A DNA stretch of 64,000 nucleotides from Vibrio sp. BS-M-Sm-2 (GCF_041504345.1 NZ_CP167895.1:1054001-1118000); one strand, 5' to 3'. Positions 28,926 through 38,313 are shown, counted from the first letter of the stretch. The notes: a model not told the origin generated them from the letters alone. A program made the numbers and translations.

Positions 28926-28969
28926 ATTACCAAAATATATTTGATAATTATTCAAATGTTAGGCTGTTT
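28926..28969 (+). promoter_or_regulatory. LysR-type operator/promoter block B
   Basis: ATTACCAAA-N5-TTTGATAAT (one mismatch from a perfect palindrome) is followed by ATTCAAATGTTAGGCTGTTT at the same spacing as in block A. It lies between LysR paralogue 2 and the OpuAC-like gene, about 60 bp before the latter's start. Confidence 0.7.
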
Positions 28970-29027
28970 TTCGCTAGTTTTTGGCCATGTACTATCTCTA
29001 TCAAGCTGAACAAAAGGGGAAAACAAC

Positions 29028-29813
29028 ATGACGAAGAAAATCACAATTGGCGTAACAGATTTGTCGTTTCACCGAACCACCGCCTCACTGGTTGCTAATG
29101 TATTAAAAGCAATGGGCTTCGAGGTAGAGCGTATCTTCTCACCTCATCAAGAAAACTTTGAAAAACTGAAAAATGGTGAAGTAGACATGCTCTCTTCGGC
29201 ATGGTTGCCATCAAGCCACGGTATCTACAAAGCGGGCGTTGAGGAAGTTGAGCCGCTTATCGAACTTGGCCTTCATTATGAACCTTACGCGTTGTGGGGC
29301 GTGCCTGATTATGTCCCCGAAGAGGCCGTTTCTGAGGTCGCTGATCTAGTAAAGCAAAAAGTTGTCGAGAAAATGATCTCTACAATTCAGGGTATTAACC
29401 CCGGTGCTGGCATCACACGTTTCTCTATACAGATGATGAAAGAGTATGGTTTGAGCGATGCGGGTTATGAGTTTTTCCCGCGTAGCGAAGACGATTGTTT
29501 TGATGCCTTTGAAAGCGCCGTAGCGAACAAAGAGTGGGCTGTTGTACCGCTTTGGAAGCCTCAATTTTTGCATTATCGCTACGATATTCGAGAGCTTAAA
29601 GAACCAAAAGGTTTGCTAGGCATTGTAGATAGAGCGGTACTTCTTTTAAGAGATGACAGGAAGCACCTGTTCAGCGAACAACAGATTCAGAAGCTAGATT
29701 CACTGCGATTCTCGAACGATATTATCGCAGAGTTAGATTATAAAGTTTGCCGTGAAGGTAAGCCGCAAGATGAAGTCACGCGTGACTGGTTGATTGAGCA
29801 AGGCCTTATCTAA
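29028..29813 (+). CDS. OpuAC-like substrate-binding-domain protein without signal peptide
   Basis: The 261-residue product has the fold pattern of glycine-betaine/choline-binding (OpuAC) domains: ITIGVTDLSFHRTTASLVANVLKAMG, DMLSSAWLPSSHG, GINPGAGI and WAVVPLWKPQFLHYRY. It starts MTKKITIGVTD, with no signal peptide, lipobox or fused membrane domain, and no ABC permease or ATPase genes lie nearby. It may be a cytoplasmic ligand sensor or sequestering protein. It carries operator block B, so it likely belongs to the same LysR regulon as the reductases. The ribosome site is AAAAGGGGAAAA. Confidence 0.75.
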   Translation: MTKKITIGVTDLSFHRTTASLVANVLKAMGFEVERIFSPHQENFEKLKNGEVDMLSSAWLPSSHGIYKAGVEEVEPLIELGLHYEPYALWGVPDYVPEEAVSEVADLVKQKVVEKMISTIQGINPGAGITRFSIQMMKEYGLSDAGYEFFPRSEDDCFDAFESAVANKEWAVVPLWKPQFLHYRYDIRELKEPKGLLGIVDRAVLLLRDDRKHLFSEQQIQKLDSLRFSNDIIAELDYKVCREGKPQDEVTRDWLIEQGLI

Positions 29814-29879
29814 CCGTTATGCCTCCATGCAGCGGCTAACAGTGTTACATGTTCGTGTTACCCAATCAGTGGTCACACG

Positions 29880-29923
29880 ATTATCAAATAATATTTGAAT
29901 ATGATTCAAACATTAGGCGGTTT
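29880..29923 (+). promoter_or_regulatory. LysR-type operator/promoter block C
   Basis: ATTATCAAA-N5-TTTGAATAT keeps one perfect half-site and a degenerate second half, followed by ATTCAAACATTAGGCGGTTT at the standard spacing. It lies 55 bp before the reductase 2 start. The weaker half-site predicts lower affinity than block A. Confidence 0.7.
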
Positions 29924-29977
29924 ATCTAGAGTGGTAATTCTCTAAGATTAACTCATCTAATTTAAGGAGAAAGCACC

Positions 29978-31009
29978 ATGTCACTACCATCAAAAATGAA
30001 AGCTATCGGATTTACTCAGTCACTTGCGATTGCAGAGCAAGACAGTCTAGTTGAGTTTGAAACAAACCTTCCAGAACTAAAAGAACATGATCTGCTTGTG
30101 AAAGTGAGCGCGACGTCTATCAATCCAGCAGACGCAAAGATTAGAATTCGCAGTGCTCAAGACAAAACACTTGAGCAACCAAAAGTACTTGGTTATGACG
30201 CGGTTGGTGAAGTTGTTGGTAAAGGTACAGACGTTGAAGGCTTTGAACTAGGCGACCGTGTTTACTATGCAGGTGACGTAACTCGCATGGGCGCTAATGC
30301 AGAATACCAAGCCGTCGATTATCGTATTACGGCTAAAGCACCAAAGAGCCTTTCTGATGAAGCGGCTGCTGTTATGCCGCTAGCAACACTTACCGCGTGG
30401 GAAGCCTTGTTTGATCGTCTGCGTGTTCGTCCAGAAGAGAAAAAATCTATTCTGATCATTGGTGGTGCTGGTGGCGTTGGTTCAATCACCATTCAATTGG
30501 CGAGCCAACTGACGAACCTGACGGTTATTGCGACGGCTTCAAGACCTGAAACTGAACAGTGGGTAAGGGATATGGGGGCAGACCATGTGGTGAATCACCG
30601 TAACTTGGTTGAGTCTGTGCGAGAGCAAGGCATCCAGCATGTCGATTACATCTTCAATGTCGCTGATACCAAAGGGCACTGGGAATCGATGGTCGAGCTT
30701 ATTGCACCTCAAGGCATGATCAGCTCTATTGTTGAGTTCGATGGCGGAATAGATCTTTCTGCACTGCAAGGCAAGTCTGCAGGTTTTGTGTGGGAGCTGA
30801 TGTTCACACGTTCACTGTTCAACACAGACGATATTCAGAAACAACAAGATATCCTGTTCCAAGCAGCGAACCTGATTGATGCTGGCCGTATTAAGTCGAC
30901 ACTTACCACCACATTGAATGGCTTTAGTGTTGAGACACTGAAAGATGCGCACCAACGTATTGAAAGCAGCGCGTCGATTGGTAAAACAGCTATTAAATAC
31001 GGATTGTAG
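29978..31009 (+). CDS. Zinc-type alcohol dehydrogenase-like reductase (MDR superfamily), paralogue 2
   Basis: A 343-residue paralogue of the enzyme at 10243-11268, with the same GroES-like domain and GGAGGVGS nucleotide motif. It is two residues longer at the C-terminus (KYGL). The substitutions are scattered and mostly conservative, so both enzymes are probably active and may differ little in substrate. The ribosome site is AAGGAGAAAG. Confidence 0.88.
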   Translation: MSLPSKMKAIGFTQSLAIAEQDSLVEFETNLPELKEHDLLVKVSATSINPADAKIRIRSAQDKTLEQPKVLGYDAVGEVVGKGTDVEGFELGDRVYYAGDVTRMGANAEYQAVDYRITAKAPKSLSDEAAAVMPLATLTAWEALFDRLRVRPEEKKSILIIGGAGGVGSITIQLASQLTNLTVIATASRPETEQWVRDMGADHVVNHRNLVESVREQGIQHVDYIFNVADTKGHWESMVELIAPQGMISSIVEFDGGIDLSALQGKSAGFVWELMFTRSLFNTDDIQKQQDILFQAANLIDAGRIKSTLTTTLNGFSVETLKDAHQRIESSASIGKTAIKYGL

Positions 31010-31194
31010 TTGGTTCAAATAGAAGTTACAGTTGAAGAGGTCGTCTAAACTTAAAGTTTGTATGTAGTCAAAGTAGAACAAATTAGGCTCTAAAAACGTT
31101 CTCGAAATAAATGCAAATTAATGCTTTACCTCAACTTAACTTGAGCTATTAGTATGTGTAACGTTGCTTACGAGAATACTTTAAGGAGAGAAGA

Positions 31195-31614
31195 ATGATC
31201 CAACTTGAACATGTGAATTTAGTCGTTAAAGACATCCCTGAAATGCTGACTTTCTACAAAGCGGCGTTCCCTCATTGGTATGTCCGTGATGAAGGAAAAG
31301 GCGAATGGTCAGGCAAGCCACGTAATTGGCTGCATTTTGGTGACGAATACCAATACATCGCACTGAGCGATCACGGTGAGGGTGAAAATAGAGATTTGGC
31401 TGGGCACTCTGTCGGCCTCGCGCACTTCGCTTATGTGACCAATAATATCGAAAGCGTCACTCAACGTCTTATTGATGCGGGCTTCCCGATTGCTAAACCC
31501 GGCGCTGAAGAACCTTATCGAAAAAATGTCTACTTTGTAGATCCAGCAGGCTTTGAAATCGAGTTCGTTGAATACCAGAGCGATGATCCCAAACAGCGCA
31601 ATGCGACAAGCTAG
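31195..31614 (+). CDS. VOC-family (glyoxalase/dioxygenase fold) protein
   Basis: A 139-residue vicinal-oxygen-chelate protein with two beta-alpha-beta-beta-beta modules. The first begins LEHVNLVVKDIPEMLTFYKAAF and the second ends with NVYFVDPAGFEIEFVEY. Candidate metal ligands are His6, a mid-protein His in GLAHFAY, and a Glu in FEIEFVEY. The substrate is unknown (glyoxalase/bleomycin-resistance group). The ribosome site is AAGGAGAG. Confidence 0.85.
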   Translation: MIQLEHVNLVVKDIPEMLTFYKAAFPHWYVRDEGKGEWSGKPRNWLHFGDEYQYIALSDHGEGENRDLAGHSVGLAHFAYVTNNIESVTQRLIDAGFPIAKPGAEEPYRKNVYFVDPAGFEIEFVEYQSDDPKQRNATS

Positions 31615-31681
31615 TTGTATAGGACTAGATAGCTATGTAATACCATGAGTTAGCTAGGCGAAAATAGGCTAGAGTAATTAT

Positions 31682-31720
31682 AAAAAAGGGCATTGTGGAA
31701 TATTCCGCAATGCCCTTTTT
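31682..31720. terminator. Bidirectional terminator between VOC gene and EamA gene
   Basis: AAAAAGGGCATTG pairs with CAATGCCCTTTTT across a GGAATATTCC centre, a nearly perfect palindrome with A and T tracts on both sides. It serves convergent genes. Confidence 0.88.
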
Positions 31721-31755
31721 AGGTTCTATTTATTAGCTGATATTGAGTGGTTTAC

Positions 31756-32655
31756 TTATTTAGCCTTGAACGGCACTAACAGTTGTTTACCAAACACGTT
31801 AATGAGTGCGCCAGTGACAATCAGGCCACCACCTAGATAAGTCCAAACCGATGGAATTTCATTAAAGATCCACACGCCTAACAGCGCTGAAAAGACAATC
31901 TGAACGTATGAGTACGCCGAAGCTTTACCCGCCGCTTGGGTCTGCATCGCTTTGGTCAAACCGTATTGGCCGATTTGAGTGAAGATCCCGACGAGTACCA
32001 GCATCACGGTTAGGAATAGGCTCGGCCACACAAAGTCCTTCCAGATAAGGGCAGTGGAGATCGGTAGGGCAACCAGTGGGAAGTAGAAGATGATGACAGA
32101 GCTGTCTTCCGTTTGGCTCAGCTTTCTCACGATTACATAAGCGATTGAGCTACCAAACGCGCCACATAACGCCACCATAATACTGAATAGTGGTAATTCG
32201 CTGCTCGCGCCACTGTTCATGCTTGGTTGTACCATTACCAGTAATCCCGCTAGGCAGAATGCAATGCAGATCATAGTCGATTTTTGGACGCGTTCTTTTA
32301 GGAACAACACACCGAGTAATGCGGTAAAGACAGGATGCACGTATTGTAGAATGGTCGCTTCGGCTAACGGTAGCGTGGTCACAGCGTAGTAAACACACAT
32401 TAGCGCTGCGGTGCCGACTGCGCCTCGAACGAACAACAGAGGTTTGTTGTTACCCCAGATAGAAATGCCTTTTCGTTTTACGTCGATGTAACTGATGATC
32501 AAAGACACCAATGCCCTCGCTGCAACGATTTCAAATACAGGTATGCCGTAATTGCTTATGTATTTCACACAAGCTGACATCAGTGCGAATCCAAAAGCGG
32601 AGAGGATCATGAATCGAACCCCAACAGGGATCATTGAAAAAGAGAAAGAAGGCAT
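31756..32655 (-). CDS. EamA/DMT-family transporter
   Basis: A 299-residue inner-membrane protein with two EamA repeats (about 10 hydrophobic segments). The repeat end ATILQYVHPVFTALLGVLFLKERV is typical, and the second repeat ends FSALLGVWIFNEIPSVWTYLGG. This family exports small metabolites such as amino acids. The substrate is unknown. A start seven codons downstream (32634) is equally possible. Confidence 0.85.
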   Translation of the reverse strand: MPSFSFSMIPVGVRFMILSAFGFALMSACVKYISNYGIPVFEIVAARALVSLIISYIDVKRKGISIWGNNKPLLFVRGAVGTAALMCVYYAVTTLPLAEATILQYVHPVFTALLGVLFLKERVQKSTMICIAFCLAGLLVMVQPSMNSGASSELPLFSIMVALCGAFGSSIAYVIVRKLSQTEDSSVIIFYFPLVALPISTALIWKDFVWPSLFLTVMLVLVGIFTQIGQYGLTKAMQTQAAGKASAYSYVQIVFSALLGVWIFNEIPSVWTYLGGGLIVTGALINVFGKQLLVPFKAK

Positions 32656-33031
32656 AAAAATATCAATCGGTTGAGGGAGCAGGAATGATAGCTTAGTTTA
32701 GGAGAGGCGACCAAAGTCTTTGTCCTGTTCTCGTCAACTTGATTCAATTAATTCTCATTTCTCATTTCTCTTTTCTCTTTTGGCGCACAATAGATTAAAG
32801 CTTAATTTAGCACTCTGTTGTGAGTACATGGCATCTTGTTTGAGCATTTCATTCGTTGCAAATACCCTTAAACGAGCATCCTATTTTCCTCACATAAGAT
32901 CGTCTACAGCTCAAATTTATAAAATCAATATCAACAGAAGGTGACGCTAATTCAACTCTGATTTATCCGTCGTTTTAATTGTCTTAATCACTCATATCAT
33001 TCTTATGAATTTATAATGAGAGATATGTTCT
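32656..33031. other. Divergent intergenic region, 376 bp
   Basis: It lies between the EamA gene (minus) and the amylase gene (plus). It contains a pyrimidine-rich run at about 32755-32780 built from TCTCATTTCTCATT-like units. I see no convincing gene, operator palindrome or terminator in it. Confidence 0.5.
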
Positions 33032-34432
33032 ATGAAACCAATAAATACCCTACTCATATCCACGCTCGCGCTTTGCTCTTTTAGTTCAGCGACTTATGCT
33101 GACACTATTCTGCATGCTTTCAACTGGAAGTATTCAGATGTCACAACCAACGCCAATAAAATTGCTCAAGCCGGTTATAAGAAAGTACTGGTTGCTCCGG
33201 CAATGAAATCCAGTGGCAGCCAATGGTGGGCGCGTTACCAACCTCAAGATTTGCGTACCATCGACTCTCCTTTGGGCAATAAACAAGATTTGGCCGCAAT
33301 GATCGCCGCACTCAAAGCTGTGGGCGTTGATGTTTACGCTGATGTAGTGCTGAACCATATGGCGAATGAAAGTTGGAAGCGAAGTGACTTGGATTACCCT
33401 GGCACTGAAGTGCTAAACGACTATGATAGCCGTTCAAGCTACTATGCCAACCAGACTCTGTTTGGCAACCTAGCACAAGGCTTTGTCTCGGCTAATGACT
33501 TCCATGCCGCAGGCTGTATTTCGGATTGGAACGACCCTGGCCATGTTCAATACTGGCGTTTATGTGGCGCCGATGGTGATGTGGGTCTTCCGGATCTAGA
33601 TCCAAATAACTGGGTGGTTTCACAACAGCGTTTATATCTGAAAGCGTTAAAGGACATGGGCATCAAAGGTTTCCGAATTGATGCGGTGAAACACATGAGC
33701 CAGTACCAAATCGACCAAGTGTTTACGTCTGAGATTACAGCGAACATGCACGTGTTTGGTGAGGTGATTACCAGTGGTGGAGCAGGGAACAGCGGCTATG
33801 AGTCATTCTTAGCGCCATACTTAAACAACACCAATCACTCTGCGTACGATTTCCCGTTGTTTGCATCGATTCGATCAGCGTTCTCAATGAGCGGCGGTAT
33901 GAACCAGCTGTATGATCCACAAGCCTACGGACAAGCTTTGGATGATAACCGCTCAATTACTTTTGCGATCACACATGATATTCCAACCAATGACGGCTTC
34001 CGTTATCAGATCATGGATCCACAAGATGAGCAGCTCGCTTACGCTTATATCCTTGGTAAAGATGGTGGCACACCGTTGATCTACAGCGATGATCTTCCTG
34101 ATTCTGAAGATAAGGATAACGGTCGTTGGGGCAATGTTTGGAACAGTTCGACAATGAAAAACATGTTGAGCTTCCACAATGCGATGCAAGGTAAAACAAT
34201 GACGATGATCGCGAGCGACCAATGTACTTTGCTGTTCAAGCGAGGCAAAGAAGGTGTGGTTGGTATTAATAAGTGTGGCGAAACTCGTGGGGTGACGGTT
34301 GATACTTACCAGCATGAATTTAACTGGAATGTTCAATACAAAGACGTATTAAGCAGCGCGACAGAAACTGTGACTTCTCGTTATCACACCTTCAACTTAC
34401 CACCACGCAGTGCGCGTATGTTTAAGTTGTAG
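33032..34432 (+). CDS. Secreted alpha-amylase (GH13)
   Basis: The 466-residue product has a signal peptide of about 23 residues (cleavage near TYA-DTI). The GH13 barrel motifs are present: DVVLNH (residues 104-109), GFRIDAVKH (213-221, nucleophile Asp217), GEVI (Glu244 acid/base) and THD (Asp316 transition-state stabiliser). It hydrolyses starch or glycogen outside the cytoplasm to maltodextrins. A terminator follows. No maltose-transport genes lie nearby. Confidence 0.92.
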   Translation: MKPINTLLISTLALCSFSSATYADTILHAFNWKYSDVTTNANKIAQAGYKKVLVAPAMKSSGSQWWARYQPQDLRTIDSPLGNKQDLAAMIAALKAVGVDVYADVVLNHMANESWKRSDLDYPGTEVLNDYDSRSSYYANQTLFGNLAQGFVSANDFHAAGCISDWNDPGHVQYWRLCGADGDVGLPDLDPNNWVVSQQRLYLKALKDMGIKGFRIDAVKHMSQYQIDQVFTSEITANMHVFGEVITSGGAGNSGYESFLAPYLNNTNHSAYDFPLFASIRSAFSMSGGMNQLYDPQAYGQALDDNRSITFAITHDIPTNDGFRYQIMDPQDEQLAYAYILGKDGGTPLIYSDDLPDSEDKDNGRWGNVWNSSTMKNMLSFHNAMQGKTMTMIASDQCTLLFKRGKEGVVGINKCGETRGVTVDTYQHEFNWNVQYKDVLSSATETVTSRYHTFNLPPRSARMFKL

Positions 34433-34491
34433 TGTTTAGCACTCATAGCTACTAGCAGTCATTAGGTAACTGTGAGCAAAGCCAACAACCT

Positions 34492-34520
34492 AAAAAGCCG
34501 CAGCTAATACTGCGGCTTTT
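34492..34520. terminator. Rho-independent terminator
   Basis: AAAAGCCGCAG pairs with CTGCGGCTTTT over a 6-base loop. It ends the amylase transcript and, read from the other strand, probably also the FAD monooxygenase transcript. Confidence 0.85.
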
Positions 34521-34554
34521 CTAGTAGAGAATACATTGCTAGCGCATTAAGCCG

Positions 34555-35676
34555 TTAAAAAGGCGAGCGGCTATTCGCGATGGCGAACTGTTGGTAAAGC
34601 TCTGCCACTTCAACTGGGTTGAACTCATCTTTGTAAGTCAGTTCACTGAGGCGGTGTGTAATGTTTTGCAGCTCGTGAGATCGTTGTTGAGCACGCTGTT
34701 GGTAACGTTTGAAAGCTTGCTCTGTGCCTTCAAAGTTAGAGGCAATACTTTGTGCTAGCACATAAGCGTTCTCAATACCTAAGCTAAAACCGATACCCAT
34801 GGTTGGCAATACAGCGCAACATGAATCTCCGAGTAAAACCGCATTACCACGATACCAAGTATCGAATGGGGCAACGTCGGTAAGGGGAGAAGGTAAGATC
34901 TTTGATTCAGGCGTATCTCGAATCATATCCAGTAAATAACTCGGATAGTGAGCGAACTGCTCTAACACGGTTTGTTTAGACAGCGTTTCACCTTCTTTAA
35001 CGGCACACGCAGCAAACCAATATTTACCTTGGGTTTCTCGGTCATAAGTGTAAGTGACGATACGAGACTTATCGCCTGCGAATACATAACATTCATCATC
35101 GCTGATCTCTGGTGCTTTGAAGTCAATCTCGCCGCGGCAGCAGTAGACGTTCGGTTGTCTTAGAGTCACATCCGGCGCGACAAACTTTCTTACTTGAGAG
35201 AACACACCGTCGGCACCGACAATGATGTCTGCATCAAGAGGTTCGCCATTGATGAGTATCTGCGGTTGCTTACTGTCTTGGTTTACTGTGCAGTGTTGGT
35301 TCGTTGCAATGCAGTCCTCGCCCAATTCATTTAATAACAGTTGGTATAAGCGGCTGCGATGAAATAAACCAATAGGCGCGTTAGCTTTGCTTGGAGAGTC
35401 ACTCATATTGAGCGTGTTGATGGGAAACCCTGTCGCCGTTAATGTCGAGATGGTATCGACTTGGTTACACGCGGCTTTTACTTTATCGACACCCACCAAT
35501 GCCGCAAGTACTTGCATGCCCTCTGGCCACATGATGATGCCAGTGCCGTCAGCGCGCGGTTGTTCGGCTTTCTCGTATATTCGAGCTTTAATACCAAATT
35601 TACGCAGTGATAACGCGAGTGCTAAACCATTAAGTCCCGCGCCTATAATCGCAACTTTTAGACGTTGTTGTTCCAT
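34555..35676 (-). CDS. FAD-dependent aromatic-ring-hydroxylase-like monooxygenase
   Basis: A 373-residue group A flavoprotein monooxygenase. The FAD dinucleotide motif GAGLNGL is near the N-terminus (VAIIGAGLNGLALALSL), a DG motif appears in VGADGVFSQVR, and the GD motif appears in VLLGDSCCAVLPTMGIGFSLGIENA. It resembles salicylate/3-hydroxybenzoate hydroxylase-like enzymes, but the substrate cannot be read. It is downstream of, and in the same direction as, the LysR gene at 35810-36763, which may control it. Confidence 0.85.
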   Translation of the reverse strand: MEQQRLKVAIIGAGLNGLALALSLRKFGIKARIYEKAEQPRADGTGIIMWPEGMQVLAALVGVDKVKAACNQVDTISTLTATGFPINTLNMSDSPSKANAPIGLFHRSRLYQLLLNELGEDCIATNQHCTVNQDSKQPQILINGEPLDADIIVGADGVFSQVRKFVAPDVTLRQPNVYCCRGEIDFKAPEISDDECYVFAGDKSRIVTYTYDRETQGKYWFAACAVKEGETLSKQTVLEQFAHYPSYLLDMIRDTPESKILPSPLTDVAPFDTWYRGNAVLLGDSCCAVLPTMGIGFSLGIENAYVLAQSIASNFEGTEQAFKRYQQRAQQRSHELQNITHRLSELTYKDEFNPVEVAELYQQFAIANSRSPF

Positions 35677-35809
35677 GACTTTCTCCTAAGAATAAGATGC
35701 CAATATCTGTGTACTGGTTCATAGGGCGTAAGATAGGTCATTCGAATCAATAAATAAACGTTATGGATTATAAGGTTAATGCGATTTTGAAATCTTAGGC
35801 ACAGATCCC

Positions 35810-36763
35810 TTAATGATCTTGGATGACACCAGACCAATGATTTTGATGGGATAGGGCTTTCAGCAATTCGATCTCTTTTGCAGTCTCTCCTTTAAGCCAA
35901 TCAATGAGATCATTAATCACAGGCGAGTGAGTGCGCTGGTGGATGAAATAAGTCCACGCACTGTTCTGGATCTTTGCGTTTTTAGGGCAATACAAGAAGC
36001 CACGTTGTAGATCCTGTAAAACCAACAGCAAATCCGTCACCGTGACACCTTCACCGGACAAACAAGCACTGAGCGCCATATCCAAAGACAAGAAACTGGT
36101 ATTTCTGACGGGTTTTTTCGGTGGGAACTCAACATCGGCCAACCATACTTTCCAGTCATGATGATCTAAGGTCGGGTGCAACCGTGGCATGGTTAAGATC
36201 GAATCGAGGTCGGTGTCTTTGGTGGTTAAGCTCTTAGAACAGACCGGAGCCATAAACTCTTCACGCAGGAAGGCGATATCAGGTGTGTTGTCGTATCGTT
36301 TTTTGAATCGAGTATGGAAGATCAACAAATCGTATTCGCTGCTGTTGATTGCTTCATCCTCTTCAATCACAGGAACGATAACGATCTCGTAATCAGAGTA
36401 ACGCTCGTTTAATTCGCGAACCTTGGAGATCAGCACTCGTGTGGCAAAACTCAGGGTTGCTTTAATCACAATACGCTTCTGTTTTGGTTCACTCCAAGAG
36501 GCGATCACCGATTCGATATTGCCGTAGCTTTCACGCAAAGCCACATACAAATCATGACCTTGTACCGTTAATTCGATGGCTCGATGCTTACGAATGATCA
36601 GCGATGCGTTTAGATCATCTTCAAGCTGTTTGATCTGACGACTGATTGCACTCTGTGTCACGTTGAGCTCATCGGCAGCCAACGTAAAGCTCATCAGTCT
36701 TGCAGCCGCCTCGAAGGCTTTTAAGCCATTATGTGAGGATGGCAAGCTAGGATATGGTGTCAT
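35810..36763 (-). CDS. LysR-family regulator (GcvA-like)
   Basis: A 317-residue LysR protein with an N-terminal reading head (GLKAFEAAARLMSFTLAADELNVTQSAISRQIKQLEDDL), very similar in pattern to GcvA/AmpR-group regulators, and a LysR substrate-binding domain. It lies between the FAD monooxygenase (same strand) and the MATE pump (divergent, 100 bp away), so either may be its target. Confidence 0.9.
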   Translation of the reverse strand: MTPYPSLPSSHNGLKAFEAAARLMSFTLAADELNVTQSAISRQIKQLEDDLNASLIIRKHRAIELTVQGHDLYVALRESYGNIESVIASWSEPKQKRIVIKATLSFATRVLISKVRELNERYSDYEIVIVPVIEEDEAINSSEYDLLIFHTRFKKRYDNTPDIAFLREEFMAPVCSKSLTTKDTDLDSILTMPRLHPTLDHHDWKVWLADVEFPPKKPVRNTSFLSLDMALSACLSGEGVTVTDLLLVLQDLQRGFLYCPKNAKIQNSAWTYFIHQRTHSPVINDLIDWLKGETAKEIELLKALSHQNHWSGVIQDH

Positions 36764-36863
36764 AATTCGTTCGCATAAGTTTATGGAATGTTAGAGTCGC
36801 AAATTTATCAATTGAACGCCAGCCCCATCGATCGTATTTTGGGCGAAATTAACTGAGGCGCTC

Positions 36864-38216
36864 ATGAAAAAAATACTCACTCTTGCATTCCCTTTGATCA
36901 TTTCACAGCTGATATCCATGGCTTTAGTCCTTACTGATGTTTGGATGATGTCGCGAATCAGCGTGTCAGCCCTAGCGGCTGGTGGCTTAGGTGCCTCTAT
37001 CTACTTTTTCATCTTTATTATTGCGAGCAGCACGGTAGGCTGTGTCGCCAACCTGATCGCGATCGCTTATGGTCAGCGCGTCGCTCGCCCAGAGTTTGGT
37101 AATACACAAATCAGATTGGCGGTGAAAGGCGCAACCATGTTGGCATTCGTGCTCAGCGTGATTTTAATGGCCAGCTTCTGGTTTGCTCCGTTGGTATTAG
37201 AAGCAGCAAAACAGCCGCCAGAAGTGATCACCTTAGCTATGGAATATGTGCACGCCTTGAAATGGGTGATGTTGCCTTCGCTTATCTTGTTGGTGCTGCG
37301 TGGCTTAACCAGTGCGTTTGGCAATGTGCGCTCAATTCTCGTGATGTCTGTGATCACCGTAATTCTAAACGTGCCTGTGAGCTACTTCCTCACGTTCCAA
37401 CTTGATATGGGCTTAACAGGCTTGGGTTTAGGTACGGCTATCGCGGCATTTATCGTGATGGTTGGATACACGGTTTGGGTGTTCAAGCGTGACGAGTTCA
37501 AGCAATTCGCCCCTTGGTTAAATACCGAAGAGTACTCTATTAAGCTGATGAGCCCTTTATTAATGATGGGTTTACCTATTGGGCTAGCGGCTTTACTTGA
37601 GCATGGCTTGATATACGGCGGTACATTAATGGCGGGTACGATCAGTATCGCTTCGTTAGCGCTGCACCAAATTCTGCTTCAATGTTTAAGCTTTACTTGG
37701 AACTTCAACTTTGGTTTCTCACAAGCTGCCGCGATTTTGGTTGGTCGCGATTTTGGCGCGGGTAACTACGAAGGAATCAAAAGAACCTCGATTCTAAGCT
37801 TTATTTTGGTGTCGGTATTGAGCGTAGCGCTGTCAGCCGTGTTCATCATATGGCCTGAAATGATCGCTTCTATCTTCAAGTTAGACGATGGCACTGGCGC
37901 GATGACTTCGCTGTTGGCTTCTGTTATTTGGGTCGTTGCTCTGTGCTTTATTGTTGATGCTTGGCAACTATTGGCGATTAACTTGCTAAGAGGGATGAAA
38001 ATTGTCTCAATGCCAACCGTGATGACAGCCATTGGCTACTGGGCGTTTGGCCTACCTGCCGCTTGGTATCTGATGCCAAAATTCGAATTAGCAGGGATCT
38101 GGGGCGGGATCGGTGTTGGTTTAGGTGTCACAGGTATTCTGCTGCTTATCCAATTGATGCGTGTTATTCAAAAGAACAGCAAGTCTCCAGAGCTGTCTAA
38201 TCATGCTTACACGTAA
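36864..38216 (+). CDS. MATE-family multidrug/toxin efflux pump
   Basis: A 450-residue inner-membrane antiporter with about 12 hydrophobic segments in two repeated bundles. Typical positions include the N-terminal LAFPLIISQLISMALVLTD (with its conserved Asp) and GNVRSILVMSVITVILNVPVSYFL. It probably couples Na+ or H+ influx to drug export, as in NorM relatives. It is divergent from the LysR gene. A terminator follows at 38314. Confidence 0.9.
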   Translation: MKKILTLAFPLIISQLISMALVLTDVWMMSRISVSALAAGGLGASIYFFIFIIASSTVGCVANLIAIAYGQRVARPEFGNTQIRLAVKGATMLAFVLSVILMASFWFAPLVLEAAKQPPEVITLAMEYVHALKWVMLPSLILLVLRGLTSAFGNVRSILVMSVITVILNVPVSYFLTFQLDMGLTGLGLGTAIAAFIVMVGYTVWVFKRDEFKQFAPWLNTEEYSIKLMSPLLMMGLPIGLAALLEHGLIYGGTLMAGTISIASLALHQILLQCLSFTWNFNFGFSQAAAILVGRDFGAGNYEGIKRTSILSFILVSVLSVALSAVFIIWPEMIASIFKLDDGTGAMTSLLASVIWVVALCFIVDAWQLLAINLLRGMKIVSMPTVMTAIGYWAFGLPAAWYLMPKFELAGIWGGIGVGLGVTGILLLIQLMRVIQKNSKSPELSNHAYT

Positions 38217-38313
38217 ATAAGTTGAGAGGCAGATTTATTTTTAAGTACGCGTATTGATCTGGCATATAGGTCAATTGACAAAACTTCTCTGCTGTCGATG
38301 AAGAACCTTCGAT

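Larger units (their letters stand above)
27301..31006. repeat. Gene-module direct repeat, copy 2 (right flank of vibrioferrin cluster)
   Basis: Same order and orientation as 8518-11265: small acidic protein, terminator, LysR, reductase. It is longer because an OpuAC-like gene with its own copy of the operator block is inserted between the LysR and reductase genes (about 28.97-29.88 kb). Copy 1 lacks it, so either copy 2 gained it or copy 1 lost it. Confidence 0.85.
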
